From contig JAFGJS010000095.1 in assembly GCA_016928995.1 (NCBI GenBank), positions 1 to 13,030 on the forward strand: 13,030 nt of DNA, written 5' to 3'. This document shows, one piece after another, positions 6,391-13,030 of the stretch; the stretch's first letter is position 1; each line of letters begins with the position of its first letter. The notes under the pieces were generated by a model. That model saw nothing but the letters and a program-made list of their open reading frames with translations. It was not told the origin of the DNA and did not search any database. The position numbers were made by a program, and so were the translations under genes. The stretch comes from Candidatus Sumerlaeota bacterium. GTDB lineage: Bacteria > Sumerlaeota > Sumerlaeia > JAFGJS01.

Positions 6391-6912
6391 ATGATGAGAC
6401 AAGCAATCTCTATTTTTGCGGTTTATCTGCTGCTGATGCTGGCGCTGATCGCGCTGGATCGCTATCCAGCGTTGAATGATGCGTTCAGCCATCTTGCCTT
6501 GGTGCTGACGGCCTACGTCGGTCTGCGATGGAATGAGTATTGGGGCATGGCGTTCGGTCTGATCGCCGGATTCACGCTGGCGTTGCTGGATGGCGGCGGA
6601 CTGACGCCGTTGATCGCGGGATGCATGGCAGTGGGTTGGCTGGCGGCGTTGATGGCGACGCAAGTGGACACGCATTATCTGCCCACGCAACTGGCGGCGC
6701 TGTTTATCTTGCTGGCTCCGGCGGGATGGGCGATTCCCTGGCTCCGGCGAGGAAGCATCGAACATGTCGGCGTGATCCAGCCAATCGCCGGTCTGATCAT
6801 GGCGCTTGTCGTGGCCGGCGTTTGCTTCCCGGCGATGGATCGCGCGCTGCATCCCCCGCGCGGCATGCAAACCGATCCGCTGGATTATCCCGCCAACCAC
6901 CGCGCGAAATGA
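6391..6912 (+). CDS. small polytopic membrane protein, MreD-like
   Basis: This 173-residue protein has about five or six hydrophobic segments, near 5-22, 32-45, 51-68, 72-90, 98-116 and 128-148, and a polar C-terminal tail of about 25 residues. The pattern AYVGLRWNEYWGMAFGLIAG (41-60), followed by a second helix ending LLDGGGL, resembles MreD, the membrane partner of MreB/MreC in rod-shape control and cell-wall synthesis. MreD is weakly conserved and no mreB or mreC is visible here, so the name is only a suggestion. The start codon at 6391 has no convincing ribosome binding site; an ATG at 6386 is out of frame and stops at once. The def terminator lies upstream, so it probably has its own promoter, which I could not identify. 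Confidence 0.6.
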   Translation: MMRQAISIFAVYLLLMLALIALDRYPALNDAFSHLALVLTAYVGLRWNEYWGMAFGLIAGFTLALLDGGGLTPLIAGCMAVGWLAALMATQVDTHYLPTQLAALFILLAPAGWAIPWLRRGSIEHVGVIQPIAGLIMALVVAGVCFPAMDRALHPPRGMQTDPLDYPANHRAK

Positions 6913-6926
6913 ATCGCTTCAATTCA

Positions 6927-6960
6927 TTGAACGCAGAGCCGCAGAGCACGCGGAGATTGA
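6927..6960. repeat. CGCAGAG-type intergenic repeat, left copy
   Basis: The word CGCAGAG recurs with small changes (CGCAGAG-CCGCAGAG-CACGCGGAGA). It resembles, on the opposite strand, the repeat at 7307-7345, so the two copies bracket the 6913-7303 gap in inverted orientation. It starts about 15 bases after the stop codon of the MreD-like gene. Confidence 0.55.
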
Positions 6961-7024
6961 GTTCATCGTGTTTGCAGCACATATTGCGCGTTTCACAATT
7001 GAAATGGAGTTTACACTCGAAATT

Positions 7025-7117
7025 GGCCCCCTGCGGGGACCATAAAACTTTATCAAGTCATCCACGGGTTCCCTATGGTCACCCGCGGCTATTCGTATTT
7101 GGCCCTCGTTGAGGGCC
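7025..7117. repeat. cluster of three hairpins in the repeat-rich gap
   Basis: The first hairpin is CCCC/GGGG around a TGC loop, with a GG/CC extension and one bulge (7025-7041). The second is CCACGGGT (7062-7069) with ACCCGCGG (7081-7088), with one mismatch and an 11-base loop. The third is a perfect GGCCCTC (7101-7107) with GAGGGCC (7111-7117) around GTT. The remainder of 6961-7303 holds no supported gene. The arrangement resembles REP-like dispersed hairpin elements. No transposase is present. Confidence 0.5.
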
Positions 7118-7303
7118 GCATGCCCTATCCTTAACTTGAGCATCCCTCGAAAGTTTGTTAAATATTGGTCAGCGGTCACAGCCGGGGGCGGTTGTGCCAC
7201 ATTTTTCAGAAACCGCTATTACTTTCGAGAAATGCTATATCCACTGCGGAAAGTTGGAGATGCGTGATCCTACCCAAAAAAGCACAACAGTTTTTGAGAA
7301 GTT

Positions 7304-8521
7304 TCAGAGCTCGTTCTCTGTGCCCTCTGTGATCTCTGTGGTGAATTGTTTGCGCGTTTTGCGGCTGCCGTCGTAGATTTCGTAAGACAGCAGACGGCAT
7401 TCAAGATCCGCGTTGTGAAAAATGGTTCGCTTCGACGTGCGCAGCCCTACGCACTTGCCGAGTTCAAGGTTGCCGGTGAAAATGTGGCATTGCCAGCCGG
7501 AGCATTGCTGTTTGAAAAAGTCGCCGATGCGCTTGTACTCCTCGCGCAACGCATCGGTATGCCCCAGCCGCACGCCGTATTCGGGATTTACCGCTAACGT
7601 CCCCGGCGGATCGGGCAGCGGTGTTTCGGCGAAATCGCAAACATGGAACTCAATGCAGTGCTCTACTCCGGCTGTCTGCGCATTGTGGCGCGCCGCGACG
7701 ATGGCGTGAGGATCATGGTCGGATGCGATGACCGGCGCCGGAGTTTTTTTCACGGTTTGACGGCGCGCCTGGGCTCGCAGCGCCTCCCATTTATTTTTCT
7801 CAAAGCCGGTCACGTGCATGAAGCCGAAATTTCCGCGCAGCAGCCCCGGCGCGCGATTCAACGCGAGCAACGCTCCTTCAATCGCCAGCGTGCCGCTGCC
7901 GCACATCGGATTCACCAGCGGCCGCTCGCCGTCATATCCCGCCGCCATGAGGATTCCAGCGGCCAGCGATTCGCGCAACGGCGCGGTGTGAGGACGTTTG
8001 CGGTATCCGCGATCCGTAAGTTTTTCGCCGCTGGCGTTCAACCAGACTTCGGCGCGAGAGCCTTGCCAGCGCAGCCAAAGCACGGCGCCGTTACGTTCCG
8101 GACCGGAATCCGGGCGATGGCCGCATTGGCGTTGCATCCGGTCGGCCACGGCGTCTTTCACAACCAAACTGGGATACATCTGGTTGTCGATCGTGGGATG
8201 CTTCACATTGGAAGTCACGGTGAAATATCCATCCGGCGGCAGCCATTCCTCCCAAGGCAAGCGTAGCGTCGCCTGGAACAAATCGTCGGGGCCATCGCAA
8301 GGAAATGCGGCGAGACGCAGCATCACGGCATACGCCGTGCGCAGATGCAGACTCAACCGCATCGCGTCGTCCAGATTTCCGCGCACCCCGGCGCCGGCCG
8401 GAGATTGTTCGGTGATTTTATAACCCAATGCGGCGATTTCCTGCTCCAGATAGGGCGCCAGCCCCGGTGCGCACGTGCAAAACAGCGGCCGGCTGGCGGT
8501 CCAGGAGGCATGGCATTCCAG
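7304..8521 (-). CDS. RlmL/YpsC-type THUMP-domain rRNA guanine-N2 methyltransferase
   Basis: This family methylates a guanine of 23S rRNA using S-adenosylmethionine. Homology begins near 8488 with PLFCTCAPGLAPYLEQEIAA, the usual N-terminus. No ATG, GTG or TTG lies in frame there; the first usable one, TTG at 8428, would cut off this region. I set the start at the in-frame CTG at 8521, but it is uncertain. Counting from the TTG, a THUMP region covers about 50-140 and the methyltransferase domain 147-355. The SAM-binding motif is NPMCGSGT (173-180). The catalytic motif normally reading NPPYG is NPEYG (281-285). The last 13 residues, FTTEITEGTENEL, come from a dispersed DNA repeat. The gene begins just after the GGDEF-EAL gene and may share its transcript. 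Confidence 0.88.
   Translation of the reverse strand: MECHASWTASRPLFCTCAPGLAPYLEQEIAALGYKITEQSPAGAGVRGNLDDAMRLSLHLRTAYAVMLRLAAFPCDGPDDLFQATLRLPWEEWLPPDGYFTVTSNVKHPTIDNQMYPSLVVKDAVADRMQRQCGHRPDSGPERNGAVLWLRWQGSRAEVWLNASGEKLTDRGYRKRPHTAPLRESLAAGILMAAGYDGERPLVNPMCGSGTLAIEGALLALNRAPGLLRGNFGFMHVTGFEKNKWEALRAQARRQTVKKTPAPVIASDHDPHAIVAARHNAQTAGVEHCIEFHVCDFAETPLPDPPGTLAVNPEYGVRLGHTDALREEYKRIGDFFKQQCSGWQCHIFTGNLELGKCVGLRTSKRTIFHNADLECRLLSYEIYDGSRKTRKQFTTEITEGTENEL
7307..7345. repeat. CTCTGTG-type intergenic repeat, right copy, overlapping a gene end
   Basis: CTCTGTG-like words recur here with small changes (TTCTCTGTGCCCTCTGTGAT, then CTCTGTGGTGAA). Repeats of the form CTCTGTG-CCTCTGTG-GTGAA are widespread between genes in some environmental bacteria, from memory. 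This copy forms the 3' end of the methyltransferase coding region and is inverted relative to 6927-6960. Confidence 0.65.
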
Positions 8522-8555
8522 CGCGCCAGACGCGCGGTCTCGCGTTCGAGCGGAT

Positions 8556-11500
8556 TTATTGCGGCGTGATGAATTGATGGCCGGACTCCAATAGTTTGGT
8601 GGCTTCTTCCGCGCAGATAGGCTGGGAGAAAGTGTATCCTTGAGCGTATTCGCAACCGAGCCGTCGCAGCAGTTCGATGATGCCGTCTTGCTCCACGCCC
8701 TCAGCCACGACGTTCATGCCCAGGTTATGCGCCAGGCTGACGATGGTGGAGAGCATCATGCTGCCGTCGTTTCTGAGATGCGCGCCGGAAAGGAAAGATC
8801 GGTCGATTTTCAATGTGTCGAAAGGCAGGTGGTGCAGTTTGCTCAGCGAAGAATATCCTGTCCCGAAATCGTCGATGCAGAGCTGGATCCCGCGTTGCTT
8901 GATCTGATTGAGCAACTCCAGCACGATCTCCTCATGCTCCATGATCACGCTTTCCGTGAGTTCCATTTTCAGGAGCGCCGGATCCAGTTCGGCGCTCTTC
9001 AATATATCGTCGAGCTGAGCGAGCATGTCCGACTGCAGGAGCTGGCGCGTGGAGATATTGACGCTGATGCTCGGAGCGCGTTCGCCGAATTGACGGCGCC
9101 AATCGGCGGCGGTCAGGCTGGCCTGTTGCAACACGAGCATGCCCAGCGGCAAAATGACGCCGGTTTCCTCGGCCAGCGGAATGAATTCGTTCGGCATCAC
9201 AATGTCGCCCTTGGGATGCTGCCAGCGGAGCAGCGCTTCGAAACTGACGATGCGGCCGTCATGCAAGTCCACGATGGGCTGGTAATAAACCTCGAATTCG
9301 AGACGTTCGATGGATTTGCGCAGTTCGGTTTCCATACGGAGGAAATCGCGGACCGTTTCCCGCATCTCGCTGTCGAACTCCACGCGCTGGGCCTTGCCCA
9401 GGAGCTTGGCCCGATGCATGGCCGTGTCGCCGTCGCGCAGGATGTCTTCCGGGTTGTCATATTGCCCGGCGCAGAACGCGATGCCGATGCTGGTGTTGAC
9501 GAAGATCTCATGGCCTCGTACGTCAAACGGCTTGGACATCGCCGTTTGCATGCTTTCCGCGAGTTCGCGCGCCTCGCCGGGAAGCTGGAGGTCTTCCAGC
9601 AGCATGGCGAATTCGTCCCCCTCCAGGCGCGCGCATAAATCGCCGGGGCGGGAGATGTTCTTCATCCGCCGCGCGAAGTCCACCAGCAATTGATCCGCGA
9701 TGCTGTGCCCGAGGCTGTCGGTTACGATTTTAAAGCGGTCAATGTCGATGAACAGCACAGCGAACATGCTGTTCTTGATCCGCTTGGAGCGGTCCAGCGA
9801 GCGCTGCAAGTGCTCCATGAAGAGCAGGCGGTTGGCCAGGCCGGTGAGCCGGTCATGAAAAGCGTGATGTTGCAGTTGCTCTTCCGCCAGTTTGCGTTCC
9901 GTGATGTCGCGCAAGGATCCCGCCATGCGGACAGGCCGCCCATTGTCTTCGAAAATCGCCTCGCCGCGCGCAACGGTCCAGCGATACGATGAATCCTTAT
10001 GGCGCATGCGGGCTTCGGCTTCGAAATGCGGCGTCATCTGCTTCAGGTGCGTGTCGAGTTTCAAGCGCAGATCCACGACGTCGTCCGGATGGACGCGGGA
10101 GAGCCAATCTTCCAGCGTTTCGCCGATCTCGTCCGGCTCCAGTCCGAACATCTCTTTCCAGCGTGACGAGTAGTATACGACGCCCGTCTCCAGGTTCCAG
10201 TCCCAGAGTCCATCATTGGCCCCGCGCGAGGCCAGCGCATAGCGCTCTTCGCTTTCACGCAGCGCCTTTTCCTGCTGTTTGCGCTCCGTCAGGTTCTGCA
10301 CGATGATCTGAACCGCGCTGGCGCCTTCGTAAAGGATCGGAATCAACGTCGCTTCCACATCCAGGATGTTGCCGTCTGGTCTGAGCAGCTGGCACTCCAA
10401 CTCCTGCGAAAAAACGGATTGATGCGGATTGTTCGTCATTTCCAGGAGATGCTCCAGCATCTGCGCATACTGTTTGTGGCACGATGGATGGATCCATTCC
10501 TGAAAATCTTTGTTGATGATGTCGGTGTGCGTGCGGGCGTTGAGCATTTTGATCGCGCTGCGGTTAGCGAATGCGATCTTATGATCTTGCAGGACGAACA
10601 TGGCCATCGGCGACATTTCCACGAGTTGGCGGTAGCGCGTTTCGCTCTCGCGCAGCGCCTCCTCCGCCTCTTTCAAGTCGGTCATGTCAATGTCGAGGGT
10701 GTAAATGTTGATGTCGCCTTGCGTCGTCTGCAGCATTTCGTGGCTGGAATAAACGCAAACCAGCGATCCATCCTTGCGTTTCAGGTCGATCTCGCCAGTG
10801 GGCAGCCGTTCGCCGTTCTTGATCCAGTTTTCGATGCCGGTCAGCACGCGGTTTTTATGCCGTTCGGGGACGATCAGATCCTCGACCTTTTGCCCGAGCG
10901 CTTCGACTTTCGTGTAACCGTAAAGATTTTCACAGGCCTTGTTCCAGAAATTGATCCGGTGGCGCCGGTCGAAGCCATAGACGCCGATTTTGGGGATGTA
11001 TTCCATCAGGGTGCGGAAGCGGCGCTCGCTTTCATGCAGCGCTTGCAATCCGCGTTGACGCTCGATTTCCGCGCCGGCCCGCAGGGCGAAGAGCTTGACG
11101 ATCGACGTGGTGTCCTGGGAATCGGGGAGCGGATCGTCGTGCATGACGGAGAGCATGCCGAGCGGCTGGCCTTGCGAGTCGGTGAGCAGCGCGCCGGAAT
11201 ACGCCTGGATGCGCAGACGCCCCAGCAGATCGTCCTCGGGAAAGTGATTCCACACTTCATGGGTGTAATGCACGGCTCGATCAGAGAGCAGGCGTTTGAC
11301 CGGCGAGCGGGCGACGGAGAAGTTGAAGTCTTCCGCCAGGCTGCCCTGATTCCAGAACGCGAGCGTTCGGAGCTCCTTCTGGTGACTGTCGCGAAATTCC
11401 GCGATGATGCAATAATTCGCCTGCAATGCGCGGGCCAGCGTGCCGGCCAATGAACGAAAGAAACTTTTACCCGTGCTCGCGGCGGTGCTTTCCAGGATAT

Positions 11501-11876
11501 GATGGAGCATCCGCTCATGCTGGCGCGATTGGGTTAAGTCGCGGTATATCACGATCTGAATCGACGGATCGCCGGAGGCCGCAAAGGTTTTCGCGCGCAC
11601 GATCAGCGTCTTGCCGTTGGGGCAACGCAAGCGTTTTTCAGAAAATTGACCGGCCGTGCCATCGGTCTCTGGATCCCGCTCTTCGCCCCAGGCCTGTTTC
11701 GCTGTTTTCCCCACGAGGCTGTGAACCGGTTGGCCGACCATCAAGGCCATGGGCGGATTGCAATAAAGGATGCGCCCCTGCAGATCAAAGCCGACGACGC
11801 CGTCCGGCATCGATTCATAAATCAAGCCCAGCAGTTCGGACGGCGGCATATCATTATTCACTAAATCGTTGTTCAT
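8556..11876 (-). CDS. PAS-GAF-PAS-PAS-PAS-GGDEF-EAL cyclic-di-GMP signalling protein
   Basis: This 1106-residue protein makes or breaks cyclic di-GMP. The rough domain order is PAS (13-115), GAF (135-275), PAS (283-405), PAS (411-530), PAS of the PAS_3 type (541-664, ending GSLRDITERK), GGDEF (665-840) and EAL (850-1095). No membrane segment is visible, so it should be a cytoplasmic sensor. The GGDEF signature reads EGDEF (752-756); an inhibitory-site RxxD (RPGD, 743-746) stands five residues before it. The EAL domain has its key residues: FEALLRW (879-885), NIS, ELTES (972-976), DDFGTGYSS (1002-1010), KIDRSF, AEGVEQ and QGY. Phosphodiesterase activity is therefore likely; cyclase activity is uncertain. 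The ATG at 11876 has no strong ribosome binding site. It diverges from the CsgG-like lipoprotein gene. Confidence 0.93.
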   Translation of the reverse strand: MNNDLVNNDMPPSELLGLIYESMPDGVVGFDLQGRILYCNPPMALMVGQPVHSLVGKTAKQAWGEERDPETDGTAGQFSEKRLRCPNGKTLIVRAKTFAASGDPSIQIVIYRDLTQSRQHERMLHHILESTAASTGKSFFRSLAGTLARALQANYCIIAEFRDSHQKELRTLAFWNQGSLAEDFNFSVARSPVKRLLSDRAVHYTHEVWNHFPEDDLLGRLRIQAYSGALLTDSQGQPLGMLSVMHDDPLPDSQDTTSIVKLFALRAGAEIERQRGLQALHESERRFRTLMEYIPKIGVYGFDRRHRINFWNKACENLYGYTKVEALGQKVEDLIVPERHKNRVLTGIENWIKNGERLPTGEIDLKRKDGSLVCVYSSHEMLQTTQGDINIYTLDIDMTDLKEAEEALRESETRYRQLVEMSPMAMFVLQDHKIAFANRSAIKMLNARTHTDIINKDFQEWIHPSCHKQYAQMLEHLLEMTNNPHQSVFSQELECQLLRPDGNILDVEATLIPILYEGASAVQIIVQNLTERKQQEKALRESEERYALASRGANDGLWDWNLETGVVYYSSRWKEMFGLEPDEIGETLEDWLSRVHPDDVVDLRLKLDTHLKQMTPHFEAEARMRHKDSSYRWTVARGEAIFEDNGRPVRMAGSLRDITERKLAEEQLQHHAFHDRLTGLANRLLFMEHLQRSLDRSKRIKNSMFAVLFIDIDRFKIVTDSLGHSIADQLLVDFARRMKNISRPGDLCARLEGDEFAMLLEDLQLPGEARELAESMQTAMSKPFDVRGHEIFVNTSIGIAFCAGQYDNPEDILRDGDTAMHRAKLLGKAQRVEFDSEMRETVRDFLRMETELRKSIERLEFEVYYQPIVDLHDGRIVSFEALLRWQHPKGDIVMPNEFIPLAEETGVILPLGMLVLQQASLTAADWRRQFGERAPSISVNISTRQLLQSDMLAQLDDILKSAELDPALLKMELTESVIMEHEEIVLELLNQIKQRGIQLCIDDFGTGYSSLSKLHHLPFDTLKIDRSFLSGAHLRNDGSMMLSTIVSLAHNLGMNVVAEGVEQDGIIELLRRLGCEYAQGYTFSQPICAEEATKLLESGHQFITPQ

Positions 11877-12110
11877 GATGTAAAGTCGATGCGGCAGCGC
11901 CGCCTGCTCGTTTTATTGGGATTTTCGCTACGTCCCGAACAACGGCTGTTGCCGGGGTTATCCCGTTTTTTTCATGCAACTCGTGCTCGTTTTGTGAACG
12001 ATCAAAACCGATCTAATACCTCTTTTAATATGAACTTGCCAGCAAAAAAACTCATCTCGTTTCATGATTTGAAGCTCGGATAAATTTTAAGCAGATCGAT
12101 CATCTTATAC

Positions 12111-12145
12111 TTGATCTTGATTATTCAAAAAAATAAAGATAGCAT
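12111..12145 (+). promoter_or_regulatory. possible promoter of the CsgG-like lipoprotein gene
   Basis: TTGATT (12117-12122), a 17-base spacer and TAGCAT (12140-12145) give 4 of 6 matches each. TTGATC (12111-12116) with TAAAGA (12134-12139) is an overlapping alternative. The AT-rich stretch from about 12000 to 12140 is the only promoter-like part of this 317-base divergent gap. I see no gene in the gap and no clear promoter for the minus-strand gene. Confidence 0.25.
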
Positions 12146-12193
12146 TGAGTTGCTTTCTTGAATTGAGACAGACAGCAGGCATGGAGGCAGAAG

Positions 12194-13030
12194 ATGTTGC
12201 ATACTCTATTGATTCAAAATTCGTTACGGCGCTTTTTCGTTATTGCGCCGTCGCTGGCGCTGATCGTCAGCGCGCTGGCGCTTTCCGGTTGCAGCACGGT
12301 CCGCGTCAATGTGGCGCGCGTCGCTCCGCCCAGATACGACATCCCAGCGGGCAAGCGTCTTGCCGTGATGGATTTTCAGTCGTTCAGCCGTGCGCCGAAC
12401 AGCGGCAAAGCCGTGTCCAATCAGCTTGTGGCGCATCTCGCGCAGAGCGGACACTATCGAATGATCGAACGCTCGCAGATCGCCAAGGTGATCGAGGAAC
12501 AGAAGTTTTCCGAAACCGATTTTGTGGATTCCTCGCGCGTCAATCAAATCGGGCGCATCCTCGACGTGGAGTACGTGATCATCGGCGAAGTCACGGCGTA
12601 TGACGTGGAGGACGACCGCACTCTTGAACAACGCACGAAATATGTCCCCTATACATATACCGATTCCAATGGTAATTCCGCTGTCGCCACACGTCCTCAG
12701 GAATATCAGGTTGAAGTTGTGGTGCGGCGCGGAACCGTAGCCGCCAACGTCCGCATGCTCGATGTGCAGACGGGCGAGATCATTGTCTCTGACAACGTGG
12801 AGCAAAGCTTCAATCAACGCGCGGAGGGAGCGCAGAAAGGATCGCTGCCCAGTTTCGACAAAATTCTTTCCGATCTTGCGTTTAATTCCACGATGGATTT
12901 CGCCAATGAAATCGCGCCGCACCTGGTGCGGGAGGTCAAGACGCTTGAATACGGCAAGACGCCTACGGTGAAGCAGGGCGTGTTGCAAGCGCAAAATGAG
13001 CGTTGGGACGATGCGATCCGCACCTGGGAA
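12194..13030 (+). CDS. lipoprotein with a CsgG-like domain (3' end outside the window)
   Basis: The frame from ATG 12194 stays open for 279 residues to the window end, so the gene is partial. GGAGG with a 6-base spacer decides the start. A signal peptide (RR at 12-13, hydrophobic 14-30) ends in the lipobox LSGC, so Cys33 should be lipidated. Residues 54-240 resemble CsgG and related outer-membrane or periplasmic lipoproteins: KRLAVMDFQSF (54-64), a helix with LAQSGHYRMIERSQI (82-96), ILDVEYVIIGEVTAYDVE (122-139) and VRMLDVQTGEIIVSDNVEQS (186-205). A polar loop near 145-170 is specific to this protein. The last residues (QGVLQAQNERWDDAIRTWE) look like the beginning of a tetratricopeptide repeat. 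CsgG forms the curli secretion pore, but many homologues have unknown roles and no curli genes are visible. Confidence 0.82.
   Translation, partial: MLHTLLIQNSLRRFFVIAPSLALIVSALALSGCSTVRVNVARVAPPRYDIPAGKRLAVMDFQSFSRAPNSGKAVSNQLVAHLAQSGHYRMIERSQIAKVIEEQKFSETDFVDSSRVNQIGRILDVEYVIIGEVTAYDVEDDRTLEQRTKYVPYTYTDSNGNSAVATRPQEYQVEVVVRRGTVAANVRMLDVQTGEIIVSDNVEQSFNQRAEGAQKGSLPSFDKILSDLAFNSTMDFANEIAPHLVREVKTLEYGKTPTVKQGVLQAQNERWDDAIRTWE

Noticed and set aside
6540-7112. 190-residue open frame running into the repeat-rich gap
   Set aside because: It overlaps the membrane-protein gene in another frame and continues through the hairpins and repeats. The translation is Arg/Gly-rich without motifs.
7146-7228. 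Inverted pair TCGAAAGT / ACTTTCGA in the repeat-rich gap
   Set aside because: An 8-base pair separated by about 65 bases is expected by chance in a window of this size.
8640-9638. 332-residue open frame on the plus strand
   Set aside because: It is antisense to the EAL and GGDEF domains. It shows no recognisable motif and no convincing ribosome binding site.
10419-11453. 344-residue open frame on the plus strand
   Set aside because: It is antisense to the PAS and GAF part of the signalling protein. Its composition is typical of a shadow frame.
12145-12603. 152-residue open frame on the plus strand over the lipoprotein gene
   Set aside because: It is in a different frame from the lipoprotein; its translation has no family features and its start has no ribosome binding site.
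12224-12994. 256-residue open frame on the minus strand
   Set aside because: The opposite strand carries a signal peptide, lipobox, ribosome binding site and CsgG-like motifs in a frame that is open to the window end.

Overview
The window looks like a chromosomal segment of a Gram-negative bacterium with about 55-60% GC by eye. LpxA (first step of lipid A synthesis) and a lipoprotein with a clean lipobox show that an outer membrane is present. Genes are short housekeeping units separated by intergenic regions rich in inverted repeats. I suspect a member of the PVC group (Verrucomicrobiota, Kiritimatiellota or Lentisphaerota) or a deltaproteobacterial-type lineage, from the gene order rplM-rpsI-argC and the style of the intergenic repeats. 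This is recall and inference, so confidence is low.

Left part (1-3774), all on the minus strand: rplM and rpsI (ribosomal proteins L13 and S9), with a strong promoter upstream and a textbook terminator downstream. A 350-base gap with a nested inverted-repeat element follows. Then come argC (arginine synthesis), a small stand-alone HD hydrolase resembling the ppGpp hydrolase domain of SpoT, and lpxA with its own likely promoter. A decayed copy of the same repeat family lies just past lpxA.

Middle part (4092-6912), plus strand: a PilT/GspE-type ATPase homologue that keeps its P-loop but has lost several residues otherwise near-invariant in the family, and that carries a proline-rich C-terminal tail with five 10-residue repeats. 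Next are peptide deformylase (def) with an acidic tail and its own terminator, and a small polytopic membrane protein resembling MreD.

Right part (6913-13030): a 390-base repeat-rich gap, then two minus-strand genes. One is an RlmL/YpsC-type rRNA methyltransferase that lacks a normal start codon and whose last 13 residues are encoded by an intergenic repeat. The other is a 1106-residue PAS-GAF-PAS-PAS-PAS-GGDEF-EAL cyclic-di-GMP signalling protein. Divergent from these is a lipoprotein with a CsgG-like domain that runs off the window end.

No complete new multi-gene system is evident. The most notable points are the degenerate PilT-like ATPase with its repeat tail, the capture of a dispersed repeat as a protein C-terminus, the missing start codon of the methyltransferase, and the nested repeat elements between genes.
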